Below, one piece after another: positions 54,607-63,867 of a stretch of 64,000 nt of DNA. Both the position numbers and the translations under genes were made by a program. The DNA lies in the NCBI GenBank assembly GCA_021295835.1, contig JAGWBP010000007.1, forward strand, positions 1-64,000. The letters run 5' to 3'. Source of the DNA: Gemmatimonadota bacterium. Its GTDB lineage: Bacteria > Gemmatimonadota > Gemmatimonadetes > Longimicrobiales > Gaopeijiaceae. The notes under the pieces were generated by a model, which had not been told where the DNA came from, did no database searches, and was given only the letters and a program-made list of their open reading frames with translations. Positions within the stretch are counted from its first letter, which is position 1, and each line of letters opens with the position of its first letter.

Positions 54607-56408
54607 CGCGCGTCTCCGGGAATGCCGCCGCTGACGAGAACGTAGGGGCCGGTGGGATCGCCCGGCAGGTGGTCTCCCTCCCAGTCCCGCCGTATCGCCA
54701 GTACGTCGCCGGTCCCACGATCCCTGACGATCGCCATCGTCCGCCCGCCCGACGGCCCCAGCTCGGCACGGCCAGCTGGCCCAGAGAGGAGCACCCTCTC
54801 GAGCGGTCCGTCGCGCCCAGCCTCGTAAGGCACATTGAAGAGGAAGTGCGCACCTCCGTGGTCAACCGGAGTGGGCGCGAAACTCAGGTCGAATCTGACC
54901 TCGCCACCGGGCCCCAGCCCCTGGAGCCGATAGCGACCTGGCCGCTCCGGCAGACTCGGCACCGCATCGGCGAAAAAGGCTGGCTCGAGTAGCACCTCCT
55001 CCGAGCTGGCGCTTCCCCAGAGCATCAGCGTCGGCTCCTTGGCGCCAGCCGGAGGCGGGGCGCTCTCTTCTTCGAGCCGATGCCTCATCGAGAGGACGAA
55101 GTGGTAGTCGCTCACCCAGTCGGGGAGGCAGTAGCCCATCAGATCCCGATGTATGCTCGGGTCGACGAGCTTGCCGCTCGCGAAGTCGTACCCCCAGTGG
55201 CCGGTCTGGCCATCCTGGTAGGGGTAGCCCGGATCGGGATAGGCCGCCCCCCCGCACGGCGCGTGGCGGAGCGACGTGTTGTGCCCCAGCTCGTGCGCGT
55301 AGGTGTCGTGCCTGGGCCGGCCGACGCTGACCGGACGACCGACGAAGCCGCGCCCCCCGGAGGGCGACCCCTCGGGGAGTACCACCACCCCGTAGTAGTA
55401 CCCGATGCGCCCCTCCATATTCCAGATGGCCTCGATCTCGCGCAGGTACTGGCTCCACCCTGCCGAGGTGGTTAGGTCGGCGTCGGACTCGTAGGTCTCG
55501 TGCACGGTCACGGTCATCTCGCCGACCGGAAGCATCGTGCGCGCCATCTGCACCTGCGGACTCTCCGGAGAGATGTCGTCGGTCCAGTCGAAGACGCCCT
55601 CGTCCCGGTGCAGCGTGAGGAGGGTGGGCACAAAGGTCTGTTCCAGCACAGGCATCTCGACGATATCCAAGACCATCCTGCCCTCCGCTGGCACGCGCGT
55701 CCGACTCCCAGGCGACTTGGGCACCACGTCCTCCGGATCCAACTCGACCAAGAGCTCGAGCCCGGGCCGAACCAGCCGACCCGGCACCAGCAGGTTGTGG
55801 GAGCGGGTCAGACTGCTCTCAACGACCTCGGGCGAGAGCACCTGGTGCTCAACTTCCAGCACTTCGGCGAGCACCACCTCGCCGTCGTGATAGAGGGTGA
55901 CCCTCACCTTGGGGGGAAGGTAGTAGTTCAACTGGTCGGCGGTCACGAAGACGCGGAGCAGCGCCTGTCGGCCCGCGATGAGCGGAACGTCTGACTCTCG
56001 GTTCTGGATGACCTGGTTCAGGTAGACGGCCGGGGACGAGAGGAGGACGCTCCTGGGGTTGGTCCGAAGTCGCGCCGTCGCACGGCGGCCAGCGACCTCG
56101 ACATCCACCTCGACGCTCCCGCCCTTCAACGCCTCGAATTCGCCGCCAGGCTGGATCGCGACGATTCCCGGGGCGCTCGGGGTCCACCTGGGAGGTGCCC
56201 ACCCGGGCGGGCCCGGCATCGGGTTGCCGTCCTGATCGAGAACGACGAGTGACAGCTTGGCCGGATCACCCACCGTTACCAAGGTGTCCGCAGGGGTCAG
56301 GACCAGGGAGGTTGGGAGGTGCCTGGCCTCCAAGGCGAGATCGCAAGCCAGCAGGGCGAGCGCCGCGCACGCCGCGGAGCCGCCGCCCGCCCTGCCGAGC
56401 GAAGGCAT
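54603..56408 (-). CDS. metzincin-like protease lipoprotein
   Basis: The 601 residues have a lipobox (ALALLACDL), an Ig-like N-terminal domain (SLVLTPADTLVTVGDPAKL), a middle region containing SPAVYLNQVIQNRESDVPLI, and a protease core with HELGHNTSLRH (from residue 372), then HAPCGG and DLMGYC. HExxH-x5-H plus a Met-turn is a metzincin signature. The C-terminal domain (GPYRLQ-type strands) is shared with its two paralogues. It precedes the next paralogue with a CTGA overlap. It probably anchors in the outer membrane and may degrade host or environmental proteins; that is inference. Confidence 0.82.
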   Translation of the reverse strand: MPSLGRAGGGSAACAALALLACDLALEARHLPTSLVLTPADTLVTVGDPAKLSLVVLDQDGNPMPGPPGWAPPRWTPSAPGIVAIQPGGEFEALKGGSVEVDVEVAGRRATARLRTNPRSVLLSSPAVYLNQVIQNRESDVPLIAGRQALLRVFVTADQLNYYLPPKVRVTLYHDGEVVLAEVLEVEHQVLSPEVVESSLTRSHNLLVPGRLVRPGLELLVELDPEDVVPKSPGSRTRVPAEGRMVLDIVEMPVLEQTFVPTLLTLHRDEGVFDWTDDISPESPQVQMARTMLPVGEMTVTVHETYESDADLTTSAGWSQYLREIEAIWNMEGRIGYYYGVVVLPEGSPSGGRGFVGRPVSVGRPRHDTYAHELGHNTSLRHAPCGGAAYPDPGYPYQDGQTGHWGYDFASGKLVDPSIHRDLMGYCLPDWVSDYHFVLSMRHRLEEESAPPPAGAKEPTLMLWGSASSEEVLLEPAFFADAVPSLPERPGRYRLQGLGPGGEVRFDLSFAPTPVDHGGAHFLFNVPYEAGRDGPLERVLLSGPAGRAELGPSGGRTMAIVRDRGTGDVLAIRRDWEGDHLPGDPTGPYVLVSGGIPGDAR

Positions 56409-56417
56409 CAGCTCCTC

Positions 56418-57080
56418 CTACGACCCCCCGCCGATCCGGTAGGCTATCGCCAGGTCAATCGAATAGGCAGAGGCGGTGGCGTCGTCCGCCACGTTATCGC
56501 CACCCTCTCGTGGCTGGGAGGCCGACATCTGGCGTCGTGTCAGGCCGGGGACGAATAGGAACGAGCCCTTGCCCACGTTCAGCCCTACGGCCGTGTGGAT
56601 GCCAATTCCCATTTCGGGTTCCGGGTGCGTCTCGGGGTCGTTGTCTGCACCCCGGGTCATCCCGGCGCTCCCGTACATGACTCCGGCCCGGACCCACGGT
56701 CTGGCTGGCGCATCGGCCATGCTCGCCGGGCTCCACTCGCCACCGACCACGATGTGGTTGCCGACCAGCCTGAGTGGCGGAGCTTCCTCGCCCTGCAAGC
56801 ATAGGTACTCTTCGCACCCGAAGGAGGTGCGGAGAAACCCACCGTAGGCACCAAAGCCTGGCGCGACCTGCCTTCGGAACAAGAGATCGAAGGACAGCCT
56901 CGGAGCCATCTCGAAGGCGGCGGCCGATGTGCTATGGTTGCCAGCCGTGACCCCCGCGCGCACCTCGACCTGCAGCGTCTCCTGGCTCTGGGCCGCAGCG
57001 GGGAGATGCGCCGCCACCGCCCCGAGCACGGCAATCAGCGCCGCCCCGACCGAGCCACGCCGGATTGAATGCACCATCAT
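56418..57080 (-). CDS. outer-membrane beta-barrel-like protein
   Basis: The 220 residues have a signal peptide (ending near LPAAAQS) and alternating strands rich in Gly and aromatic residues (PRLSFDLLFRRQVAPGFGAY, GNHIVVGGEWSP, RPWVRAGVMYGSAGM, AYSIDLAIAYRIGGGS) with a terminal hydrophobic strand, as in small 8-stranded barrels. It sits just upstream of the two protease lipoproteins on the same strand, so it is probably co-transcribed with them. Function unknown. Confidence 0.7.
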   Translation of the reverse strand: MMVHSIRRGSVGAALIAVLGAVAAHLPAAAQSQETLQVEVRAGVTAGNHSTSAAAFEMAPRLSFDLLFRRQVAPGFGAYGGFLRTSFGCEEYLCLQGEEAPPLRLVGNHIVVGGEWSPASMADAPARPWVRAGVMYGSAGMTRGADNDPETHPEPEMGIGIHTAVGLNVGKGSFLFVPGLTRRQMSASQPREGGDNVADDATASAYSIDLAIAYRIGGGS

Positions 57081-57197
57081 CTTACGCCTCCTGGTAGTCC
57101 ATCACTGTTGGTAGTGCACGCGTCGAGGGGCCTCCCTCTACGCCCGCCGGTAGGTTCCCACTAGTCGCGTTGAGGTCCGCGAACCCTAATAGTATCC

Positions 57198-57345
57198 CCC
57201 ATGGCAGCCCGTGGACAGCCCATGGTCTACAGTACCCTTACCCGTGGCTTCGCTCTTTGTTCCTCCTCGGACCGGTAGCGCTGCTACCAGCCCCTGCGGT
57301 CCGCAGATGCACCCTGGCGGCATTCGAGGGGCGCTCATGCGGATC
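57198..57345. repeat. mosaic intergenic repeat, copy 10
   Basis: It contains CAGCCCGTGGACAGCCCATG, TACCCGTGGCTTCGCTC, GGACCGGTAGCGCTGCTACC, the CTGCGG-T-CCGCAG hairpin and ATGCACCCTGGCGGCATTCG, the longest version of this module in the window. Its right edge overlaps the stop codon (TGA) of the DUF1080 gene on the other strand. Confidence 0.8.
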
Positions 57346-58114
57346 GAAACGCAGCCGCGCGGTGCCGGCGTCGAATGCGCAGATTCCGGTACCACACCGG
57401 ATCGCCGTGATCCTGAAGGCCGATGTGCCCGGTCGAACTCATCCCGTAGGCGGGCCAGTCGGCGAACTTGCTGGCGGCCACCGCTGCCCGCCACTCATCG
57501 CTCGCCAGCTCGTAGGCGACTACCAGGGCGCCGTTCAGCCAATGCTCGACGAGCGCCCCGTGGACGAGAATCCGGGAGTAGTTCCACTCCCCGACCGGGC
57601 GGGTCATATCCTCGCCGGGGCCGTGCAGGGCGAAGTTGGCACCGGCAGAGCTCTCGGGCGCGCCCCCGTCCGGATGGCCACCGTTGTCGAGGATCTGGTA
57701 CTCGGGGCCCGACCAGTATGGCGCCGACTCCGTCTCCAAGACGCGATAGAAGACGCCGCTGTTGCCGCCCTCGGAAATACGCCACTCGAAGACGAGCTCG
57801 AAGTCGGCGAAGCGATCCCTGGAGATCAGCGTCCCGCCCTCGGTTCCGGGGAGGAATGCAATCGTGTCGCCATTCGCGCTCCAGGTGCCGGGAGCGTCAT
57901 CGCGTCGGTAGCCCCGCCAGGCGTCCAGGGTGCCGTCGGAGAGGAGCGTCCAGTCGCTGATCCCTGCGGCCTCGTCAACAGCCACGGCGTCGGCAGCGCC
58001 GTCAACCGGGTCGTCCGCCCCCCGGTCGATCCTCTGGACCTTGCATGCGCCCGCACCTGCCAGGATCGCCGCGATCGCAATTGCCGAGAGCGGCTTGGAT
58101 TGTACGCTACCCAT
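57335..58114 (-). CDS. DUF1080 / 3-keto-disaccharide hydrolase lipoprotein
   Basis: The 259 residues have a lipoprotein signal (ILAGAGAC) and a concanavalin-like DUF1080 domain with WTLLSDGTLDAWRGYR, the RDRFADFELVFEWRIS core and GNSGVFYRV, as well as GPEYQILDN and a terminal GHIGLQDHGDPVWYRNLRI. Such proteins hydrolyse 3-keto-glycosides. The ATG shares a base with the stop of the isomerase gene (TGATG). It is the last gene of the sugar operon, and its end overlaps a repeat. Confidence 0.87.
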   Translation of the reverse strand: MGSVQSKPLSAIAIAAILAGAGACKVQRIDRGADDPVDGAADAVAVDEAAGISDWTLLSDGTLDAWRGYRRDDAPGTWSANGDTIAFLPGTEGGTLISRDRFADFELVFEWRISEGGNSGVFYRVLETESAPYWSGPEYQILDNGGHPDGGAPESSAGANFALHGPGEDMTRPVGEWNYSRILVHGALVEHWLNGALVVAYELASDEWRAAVAASKFADWPAYGMSSTGHIGLQDHGDPVWYRNLRIRRRHRAAAFRSA

Positions 58115-59139
58115 CACTGGCCGTCGTCTCCTCGACCGAGGTCGCTGCGAAATGCCTCGTCGAAGGCCGTGGCCGAGGGCCGGAAGTCCAGCCTCCTCAC
58201 ATAGCCGCACGCCTCTGCCGCCCCGTCTTCTCTGTCCATACCCGCATCCTCCCACTCGACTGAGAGGGGACCCTCGTAGCCTGCCCGGTTGAGCGCCCTG
58301 ATCACCGCTTCAAAATCGACGCGTCCCCGGCCAGGCGACCGAAAGTCCCAGTAGCGCCGCGCGTCTCCGAATTCCGTGTGACCCCCGAAAATGCCCGCTT
58401 CCGCTGGCTGGCCCGACCACCACACGTCCTTAATGTGGACATGGTGGATGCGGTCGGCAAACCTGCGCACGAAATCGGCATAGTCGACACCCTGGTACGC
58501 CAGGTGGCTCGGGTCGTAGTTCAGTCCGAACGCAGGGTGCCCATCCAGAGATTGCAACGCCCGCTCCGTGGTGACGGTGTCGAAGGCGACTTCGGTGGGG
58601 TGCACCTCGAGCGCAAATCGGACGCCTTCGGCCGAAAACGTGTCAAGGATTGGGACCCAGCGTTCGGCGAACTCGGCGAACCCCCGGTCGATCCAGTCCC
58701 GCGGCACGGGCGGGAAGGAGTACAGGAGGTGCCAGACCGGGCTGCCGGTGAATCCGTTCACCACATCCACGCCGAGCTTCGCCGCTGCCCTGGCCGTGTC
58801 CTGCATCTCGCGCCGAGCGCGCGCCCGCACACCCTCCGCCTCCCCATCGCCCCACACGCGCGCCGGAAGAATCTCCCTGTGGCGCGCGTCTATCCGGTCG
58901 CACACGGCCTGGCCCGTCAGGTGGTTGCTGATCGCGTACACATCGAGGTCGCAATTGGCAAGCATCTCCCGGCGTGCGCGGCAATACCCGGGTTCGGAGA
59001 GCGCACGGTGCACATCGAAATGGTCGCCCCAGCACGCGAGCTCCAAACCGTCGTATCCCCACGCCGCCGCCTTCTCGGCCAGCGCCTCCAGCGGGAGATC
59101 GGCCCACTGGCCCGTGAAGAGCGTCACCGGGCGGCTCAC
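58114..59139 (-). CDS. sugar phosphate isomerase/epimerase family (xylose isomerase-like TIM barrel)
   Basis: The 341 residues have AAAWGYDGLELACWGDHFDV near the start and metal-binding Glu/His residues in ALEVHPTEVAF, NYDPSHLAYQGVDY and HHVHIKDVWW, plus SVEWEDAGM. This is the AP-endonuclease-2-like TIM barrel common in inositol and keto-sugar pathways. The GTG at 59139 overlaps the oxidoreductase stop (GTGA). It probably acts in the same pathway on a keto-sugar. Confidence 0.88.
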   Translation of the reverse strand: MSRPVTLFTGQWADLPLEALAEKAAAWGYDGLELACWGDHFDVHRALSEPGYCRARREMLANCDLDVYAISNHLTGQAVCDRIDARHREILPARVWGDGEAEGVRARARREMQDTARAAAKLGVDVVNGFTGSPVWHLLYSFPPVPRDWIDRGFAEFAERWVPILDTFSAEGVRFALEVHPTEVAFDTVTTERALQSLDGHPAFGLNYDPSHLAYQGVDYADFVRRFADRIHHVHIKDVWWSGQPAEAGIFGGHTEFGDARRYWDFRSPGRGRVDFEAVIRALNRAGYEGPLSVEWEDAGMDREDGAAEACGYVRRLDFRPSATAFDEAFRSDLGRGDDGQ

Positions 59140-60308
59140 AGGTCCTCCCGGGCGTCGATCCAGCCCCCTTGCTCGTATGCCTCCAGAACCTTGGCTATGA
59201 AGCGCACGCCACGTAGGCCGTCCGTGTGGTCGGGAACGTCGCAATCCCTGGGATCCGGTTCCGTTCCCGCGATCCTGGCGCCGATCACCCGGCCGGCCGA
59301 GCGGTAGATGTTCGCGAACGCCTCGATGAAGCCCTCGGGGTGGCCCGGCGGCAAGCGGCTCGCATGCCGCGCCCCCGCGCACAGGTACGGACGGCCCCGA
59401 GTCAGGCGCTGGTTCGGCCCGTCCGCCTCAAGGAGGTGAAGCACCTCGGGCTCCTCCTGCCTCCACACCACTGCGGCGCGCTCGCCGTAGACCCGGAGCG
59501 CCAGGCCGTTGTCCTCGCCTGTGGCCACCTGGCTGGCGGTGTAGATCCCGCGTGCGCGACCGGCGAACCGCACGAGAATGGCTGCGTCGTCCTCCATTGC
59601 GCGTCCCGGAACCAGAGTGGCGAGCTCCGCAAAGACCGCTTCGATTCTCAGCCCGGTCACGTAGCGGACAAGGTTGTGCATGTGCGACCCGATGTCGCCA
59701 ACGGCCGACGAGGGCCCGGCCCGCGCCGGATCCTGACGCCAGGCCGCCTGCTTGTGGCCCGTTTCCTCGAGCCGGGTCGACAGCCAGCCCTGCGGGTATT
59801 CGGCGACCACCTTGCGCACCCCGCCCAACCGCCCGGAGCGGACTAGGTGGCGCGCCTCCTTGACCATCGGGTAGCCCGTGTAGTTGTGCGTCAGCGCGAA
59901 GGCGAGCCCCGTGCGCCTGACTGCGCGGCACAGCTCCTCCGCATGGGCCACGGTAGTGGCCATTGGCTTGTCGCAGACGACGTGAACGCCCCGGTCAAGA
60001 AAAGCCGTTGCGACCGGATGGTGGAGGTGGTTCGGCGTGACGACGGAGACCGCGTCAATGCGCCTTCCTACGTCCATAGCGGCTTCCGCCGCCGCCATCT
60101 CGGCGAACGATCCGTAGGCCCGGCCCGCATCCAGCCCCAATGCTGCTCCCCACTCTCGGGACCGCTTCGGGCGCGACGAAAACGCGCCTGCAACCAGCTC
60201 CCACTCGCCGTCCAGCGCAGCCGCCATCCGGTGCACCGCCCCGATGAAGGCACCCGGACCGCCGCCCACCATGCCGTAGCGCAGCTTCCGGTCGAGATGC
60301 GGGTTCAC
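59136..60308 (-). CDS. Gfo/Idh/MocA-family oxidoreductase
   Basis: The 390 residues have an N-terminal Rossmann fold (LRYGMVGGGPGAFIGAVHR), then AVSVVTPNHLHHPVATAFL, the catalytic Lys in VVCDKPMATT, and the C-terminal domain with the conserved His residues in GDIGSHMHNLVRYVTG. It uses NAD(P) to oxidise a sugar. The GTG at 60308 begins the family sequence. It lies between the MFS transporter (19 bp upstream) and the isomerase, so it probably makes or uses a 3-keto-sugar. Confidence 0.9.
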   Translation of the reverse strand: MNPHLDRKLRYGMVGGGPGAFIGAVHRMAAALDGEWELVAGAFSSRPKRSREWGAALGLDAGRAYGSFAEMAAAEAAMDVGRRIDAVSVVTPNHLHHPVATAFLDRGVHVVCDKPMATTVAHAEELCRAVRRTGLAFALTHNYTGYPMVKEARHLVRSGRLGGVRKVVAEYPQGWLSTRLEETGHKQAAWRQDPARAGPSSAVGDIGSHMHNLVRYVTGLRIEAVFAELATLVPGRAMEDDAAILVRFAGRARGIYTASQVATGEDNGLALRVYGERAAVVWRQEEPEVLHLLEADGPNQRLTRGRPYLCAGARHASRLPPGHPEGFIEAFANIYRSAGRVIGARIAGTEPDPRDCDVPDHTDGLRGVRFIAKVLEAYEQGGWIDAREDL

Positions 60309-60327
60309 CGTCTTCCAGCAGGCGGAC

Positions 60328-61785
60328 TTAGGAGGGCCGGCGTCGGTCGCGCACGTACAGAAGACCGAAGACCAGCGCCAGGACGCCGCACAGCGGCACC
60401 AGGTACCGGAAGGAAATGAGGCCCCCGCGATTCTCGGCAGGTCCAAGGGCGGCCTGAGCGCGGCCGACAGCCGCAGAGGTCGAGCCGGATTCGATGACGC
60501 TCCGAAGCGCGTTCGCGGTCTCCACCGGTGGAAGCTCTCCGTCCGCCTGGTGGCGCTCCAAGACGGCGGTCACGAGACCAAGCGCCGCGCGCAGGTCATC
60601 CCCCTCCGCTGCCGGCGTTCGCAGCGACTCCGATTCCAGCGCGCCGCGCGCTTCGACCAATATCGCGAGCCCGTCGTCCCCCGCCAGATCGTCGTGCGCG
60701 GCCCGGTCGGCGATGTTGCCCATCAGCGGCGAGGTGACGAGCCCGACCACAGCCATGCCGACCGTCCCCATCAGCCCCAGTCCCAGCGCCCCGCTCTTCG
60801 CGATCCGCTCGGAGACGAAGCCGAGCATCGTGGGCCAGAAATAGCAGACGCCCACCGCGAACACGGTGGCCGCAGCGAAGACGGACGCCGTCGCCCCGCC
60901 CAGGCTCAGCCAGAGCAGTCCGGCACCGGAGAGCACCGCCGAGGCCAGTAGAATTCCGGTCGGCGACAGCCGGTGCACCACGGGACCGGCCCAGTACCGC
61001 ATCACGGCCATGATCGCGCTGATGTAGACGAGCACGAGAATCCCCGCCATTCCGCTCGCTTCCAGGACGGCGGGCAGCCAACGATTGGGTCCGAGTTCGA
61101 CCGATGCCGTCGCCGCCATGCAGAGCAGCATGAGCCACATCAGCGGCGTTTGCAGGGTGGCCCGGAACATCTCGCTGACCGACACGCCCGAACTCACGCC
61201 TTCGGTGGCTGGGAATCGCTGGCGCAGCAGCAGTGCGCCGTACACCACGGTCGGGACCACGATGAGACCGATCTTGACTTGCCAGGAGGTGATGCCCGCA
61301 CCGTCGAGGAAATAGGCCGCGAGCCCCCCGAGTACGATGCCGCCTGGGAACCAGACGTGAAACTGGTTCAGCTTGACGGTCTTGTTGTCGGGGTAGAGCG
61401 CGGCCACCAGCGGGTTGCACGCCGCCTCGACGAGACCATTGGCCATTGCGATGACGAGCGCGCCCGCGAACAAGGTCTCGAACCCGGTGGCGAAGACGAG
61501 GATGGCCGCGCCGCCCAGGTGACCCAGGAAGGCCATCCGCACCAGGAAGCGCATCCCGAGCGTGTCGCAGAGGGGAGCGAAGACGACTTGGGACACCGCG
61601 AACCCCCAGAGCGCCGCCCCCCCGATCCAACCCACCTGCGCGTTGTTGAGGACGAATTCGCCCTTCAGGTCGAACATCACCGCGCCGACAATCGCGAACG
61701 CGACCGAAGTCGCGACGAGCGCGACGCAGCTGCCGACGAAGAGCCGACCCACGCTGACCCCGACTCCGGGACTCGCGGGGTTCAC
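60328..61785 (-). CDS. MFS transporter, sugar (FucP-like)
   Basis: The 485 residues have 12 predicted helices with NNAQVGWIGGAALWGFAVSQ, NGLVEAACNPLVAALYPDNK and FHVWFPGGIVLGG, as in MFS sugar symporters of the FucP/NupG type. A ~70-residue cytoplasmic loop (near PLMGNIADRAAHDDLAG...) before the last helix is unusually long. It is the first gene of the operon that continues with oxidoreductase, isomerase and hydrolase. A composite operator lies only 13 bp before the ATG. Confidence 0.87.
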   Translation of the reverse strand: MNPASPGVGVSVGRLFVGSCVALVATSVAFAIVGAVMFDLKGEFVLNNAQVGWIGGAALWGFAVSQVVFAPLCDTLGMRFLVRMAFLGHLGGAAILVFATGFETLFAGALVIAMANGLVEAACNPLVAALYPDNKTVKLNQFHVWFPGGIVLGGLAAYFLDGAGITSWQVKIGLIVVPTVVYGALLLRQRFPATEGVSSGVSVSEMFRATLQTPLMWLMLLCMAATASVELGPNRWLPAVLEASGMAGILVLVYISAIMAVMRYWAGPVVHRLSPTGILLASAVLSGAGLLWLSLGGATASVFAAATVFAVGVCYFWPTMLGFVSERIAKSGALGLGLMGTVGMAVVGLVTSPLMGNIADRAAHDDLAGDDGLAILVEARGALESESLRTPAAEGDDLRAALGLVTAVLERHQADGELPPVETANALRSVIESGSTSAAVGRAQAALGPAENRGGLISFRYLVPLCGVLALVFGLLYVRDRRRPS

Positions 61786-61797
61786 AGCGAGGCTGGC

Positions 61798-61836
61798 TGT
61801 AATGCAGAGTTTACATAGTGCAACCTATAGCTTACA
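61798..61836. promoter_or_regulatory. 39-bp composite operator (copy 4) at the sugar operon
   Basis: TGTAA-N8-TTACA at 61798-61815 and TGCAA-N8-TTACA at 61819-61836 are 21 bp apart, with TAG between. It begins 13 bp upstream of the MFS transporter start. Unlike copies 2 and 3, it has no mosaic repeat around it, so the operator itself is the conserved part. Confidence 0.62.
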
Positions 61837-61861
61837 CTTGCTTAGGTATACCCAAGGGCCG

Positions 61862-62386
61862 CTAGCGCAGATCTGTGAAAAAGTACGCATACTGAAGCCT
61901 TTCCCGATTGCCATCCTCGTCCTCGGGGCCGATTTCGAGCAAGCCGTTGAAGCGCTCGTTGCCATTGATCTCCACACGCATCGACATCCAGGCCCGCACC
62001 GACACGTCTGGGAATACCACGGCGTATAGCCTTTGCTTGGAGGTAAACTCGAAGTCGTAGGTGTAGGGCAGGTCGACTAAGGTCGTGTCCGCGCGGCGAA
62101 GTTGGAATGGCTCCGGGCATGGGACACCCGGTTCATCGCAGACAGAACCTCCACCGGGCACCTGGTCGAAATCGGAGGCGACGATGAGCGTCGCCTCGTC
62201 AACATCCTGGCTAGAAACGTAAATGGTGGCATCTTCGGGTGGCCCCCCGGGCCGCAACCAGTCGCAGCCCGCAGCCACCGGTAGAAGGGGGACTGCAACG
62301 AAGGCGGCGCCAACGGCCCGTGTACTAGCCTTCCACGGCCTGCTCGCGGCGACCACGGCGGGTCGGCGTCGGCAATCGCGACTCAT
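61862..62386 (-). CDS. hypothetical lipoprotein
   Basis: The 174 residues have a signal with a lipobox (LLPVAAGCD) and a beta-rich body with two Cys residues (VCDEPGVPCPEP) likely to form a disulfide. It was not recognised. It lies downstream of another lipoprotein gene (62405-62992) on the same strand with 18 bp between them, so the two are likely co-transcribed. The composite operator follows its stop. Confidence 0.7.
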   Translation of the reverse strand: MSRDCRRRPAVVAASRPWKASTRAVGAAFVAVPLLPVAAGCDWLRPGGPPEDATIYVSSQDVDEATLIVASDFDQVPGGGSVCDEPGVPCPEPFQLRRADTTLVDLPYTYDFEFTSKQRLYAVVFPDVSVRAWMSMRVEINGNERFNGLLEIGPEDEDGNRERLQYAYFFTDLR

Positions 62387-62404
62387 GATCGTGCTCCGTG
62401 AGGA

Positions 62405-62992
62405 TCACCCAGCTCCCAGCGCTTCGGCGACCTTGTCCGCGATCACCTCTTCGAGCGTCTCACGGCTCTTGCACGACACCTGGTACCCGGCGGTGCTCCG
62501 GTTGAGCGCCGTTCCCTTCACCAGCGACTTCACCTCGGTCGTGCCCTCGGCAACTTCCTTTAGCTCGGTCTGGACGGTGAGGGTCACCTGATATGCATTC
62601 GCCATGGGGCCCGTGCGGCTTGTCCCGCAATTCAGCCATCGGTTCATCCGAGAACCGGCGATCCGCTGCACCTCGAAGCCGGGATTGGCTACCATCCTCT
62701 TGGTGGGGTCACTGGTCGCCACCGGAATGCCGAGTTCCTGGTAGATGCCCGGTAGCACGCCCCAGGCGAGTTCCAATTCCACGGGAATCTCCTTGGAGAC
62801 GTACTCGTAGTCCTGTGTAGTGATCAAGCCAGTGTAGCCCGGGATGGAAGAGGTGGTGGTCTCCACCAGCGAAGTATCGCCCTCGCCGGTGGGGGCAGAG
62901 ACGCACGCGGTCGCCAGCAGCAGCGCGGCGACCCCTGCGGCAACAGCGGTTCCGCTCCCTAAAACGGTCGAAATGGTGGTCCTCTGTGTCAT
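62405..62992 (-). CDS. hypothetical lipoprotein with mixed alpha/beta fold
   Basis: The 195 residues have a lipoprotein signal (AALLLATACV) and a soluble domain with YEYVSKEIPVELELAWGVLP and AYQVTLTVQTELKEV that may form a lipid- or ligand-binding sandwich. It was not recognised. It was started at 62992 because the signal peptide begins there, though no strong Shine-Dalgarno is seen. A metallopeptidase gene lies 90 bp upstream. Confidence 0.7.
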   Translation of the reverse strand: MTQRTTISTVLGSGTAVAAGVAALLLATACVSAPTGEGDTSLVETTTSSIPGYTGLITTQDYEYVSKEIPVELELAWGVLPGIYQELGIPVATSDPTKRMVANPGFEVQRIAGSRMNRWLNCGTSRTGPMANAYQVTLTVQTELKEVAEGTTEVKSLVKGTALNRSTAGYQVSCKSRETLEEVIADKVAEALGAG

Positions 62993-63082
62993 CTCACTCG
63001 CTCCTTGCTTCGGTGTCACCTGCGGTCGGTCGCACATGGTCCACCGGCCTCGTTCTCGGTCAGGTGCGCCAGAGTGGCGACC

Positions 63083-63811
63083 TCACCTGCGCCGCGGCAG
63101 GGCGACGGCGTCGGACTCGAGCACTACCGGCACCCTCCCCGCGAGCCGCCGCCGGACCGCCGCGAGCCAGCCAGCCGCGCGAACCAGCACCAAGTCAATG
63201 TACGGAGAATCTTCCATTCCGTCCACGATGCGGACGAAGTGGACGTCGCCGAGCGCCTCCGGTCGTCCCACCTCCCACGCCCGTCCCGCCCATGGGAACG
63301 CTATCGCCGTGGCGCTGGAGAAGTCTCTCGGCTTCCATCGCTGCTCGATGTACACCTGGTCCTCGACCGCGTACACGCCGGGCCCCAGACGGTCGCCGTA
63401 GCGATAGTAGTGGGGGTCGAAGGCCTCCCCGCGGCTGCGGCGAAATTCCTGCTCGACAGCGTAGTCGACGCGCCCCAGGTCGTCCCGGTCGGCGAGCGAC
63501 TCGAGGTGGTGGCGAAGCTCGTGGGTTAGAGTCTCCCATGCCTGCTCGCGCCAGTCGAAGTCGCCATCGAGCTCTGAGAGGGCACGAAAGGACCCCCAGT
63601 ACAGGTGAACGATAGACCGGATCGAGTCCGGACCGCCGTAGCTCGCCGGGAAGCTCTCGGTGGCGCACTCGCCCAGCGTGTAGACATCATGGAACCTCGG
63701 GTGCGCCGCCGCCCTGCGATGGACGGTGAGGCCGTCGACTCCTTCGCGAAAGCGGCGGGGAATCCGCTCAAGGAGCCGGTGCGCCAACTGCTCGAACTCG
63801 CCAAAGGTCAT
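63083..63811 (-). CDS. metallopeptidase family protein (zincin, HExxH)
   Basis: The 242 residues begin MTFGEFEQLAHRLLERIPRR, as in the small zincin family, and hold a zinc motif HELRHHLESLADRDD (HExxH, with a later acid as third ligand). After this comes a domain with a QVYIEQRWKPRDF core. It has no signal peptide. The ATG at 63811 was chosen for the family N-terminus. An upstream start at 63847 would add 12 residues. It may be an intracellular peptidase of unknown substrate. Confidence 0.78.
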   Translation of the reverse strand: MTFGEFEQLAHRLLERIPRRFREGVDGLTVHRRAAAHPRFHDVYTLGECATESFPASYGGPDSIRSIVHLYWGSFRALSELDGDFDWREQAWETLTHELRHHLESLADRDDLGRVDYAVEQEFRRSRGEAFDPHYYRYGDRLGPGVYAVEDQVYIEQRWKPRDFSSATAIAFPWAGRAWEVGRPEALGDVHFVRIVDGMEDSPYIDLVLVRAAGWLAAVRRRLAGRVPVVLESDAVALPRRR

Positions 63812-63867
63812 CGGGCCACCTATCGTAGCGGGCCGGTTGCCGAGCATTCCGTGGACAGGAGACGCAC

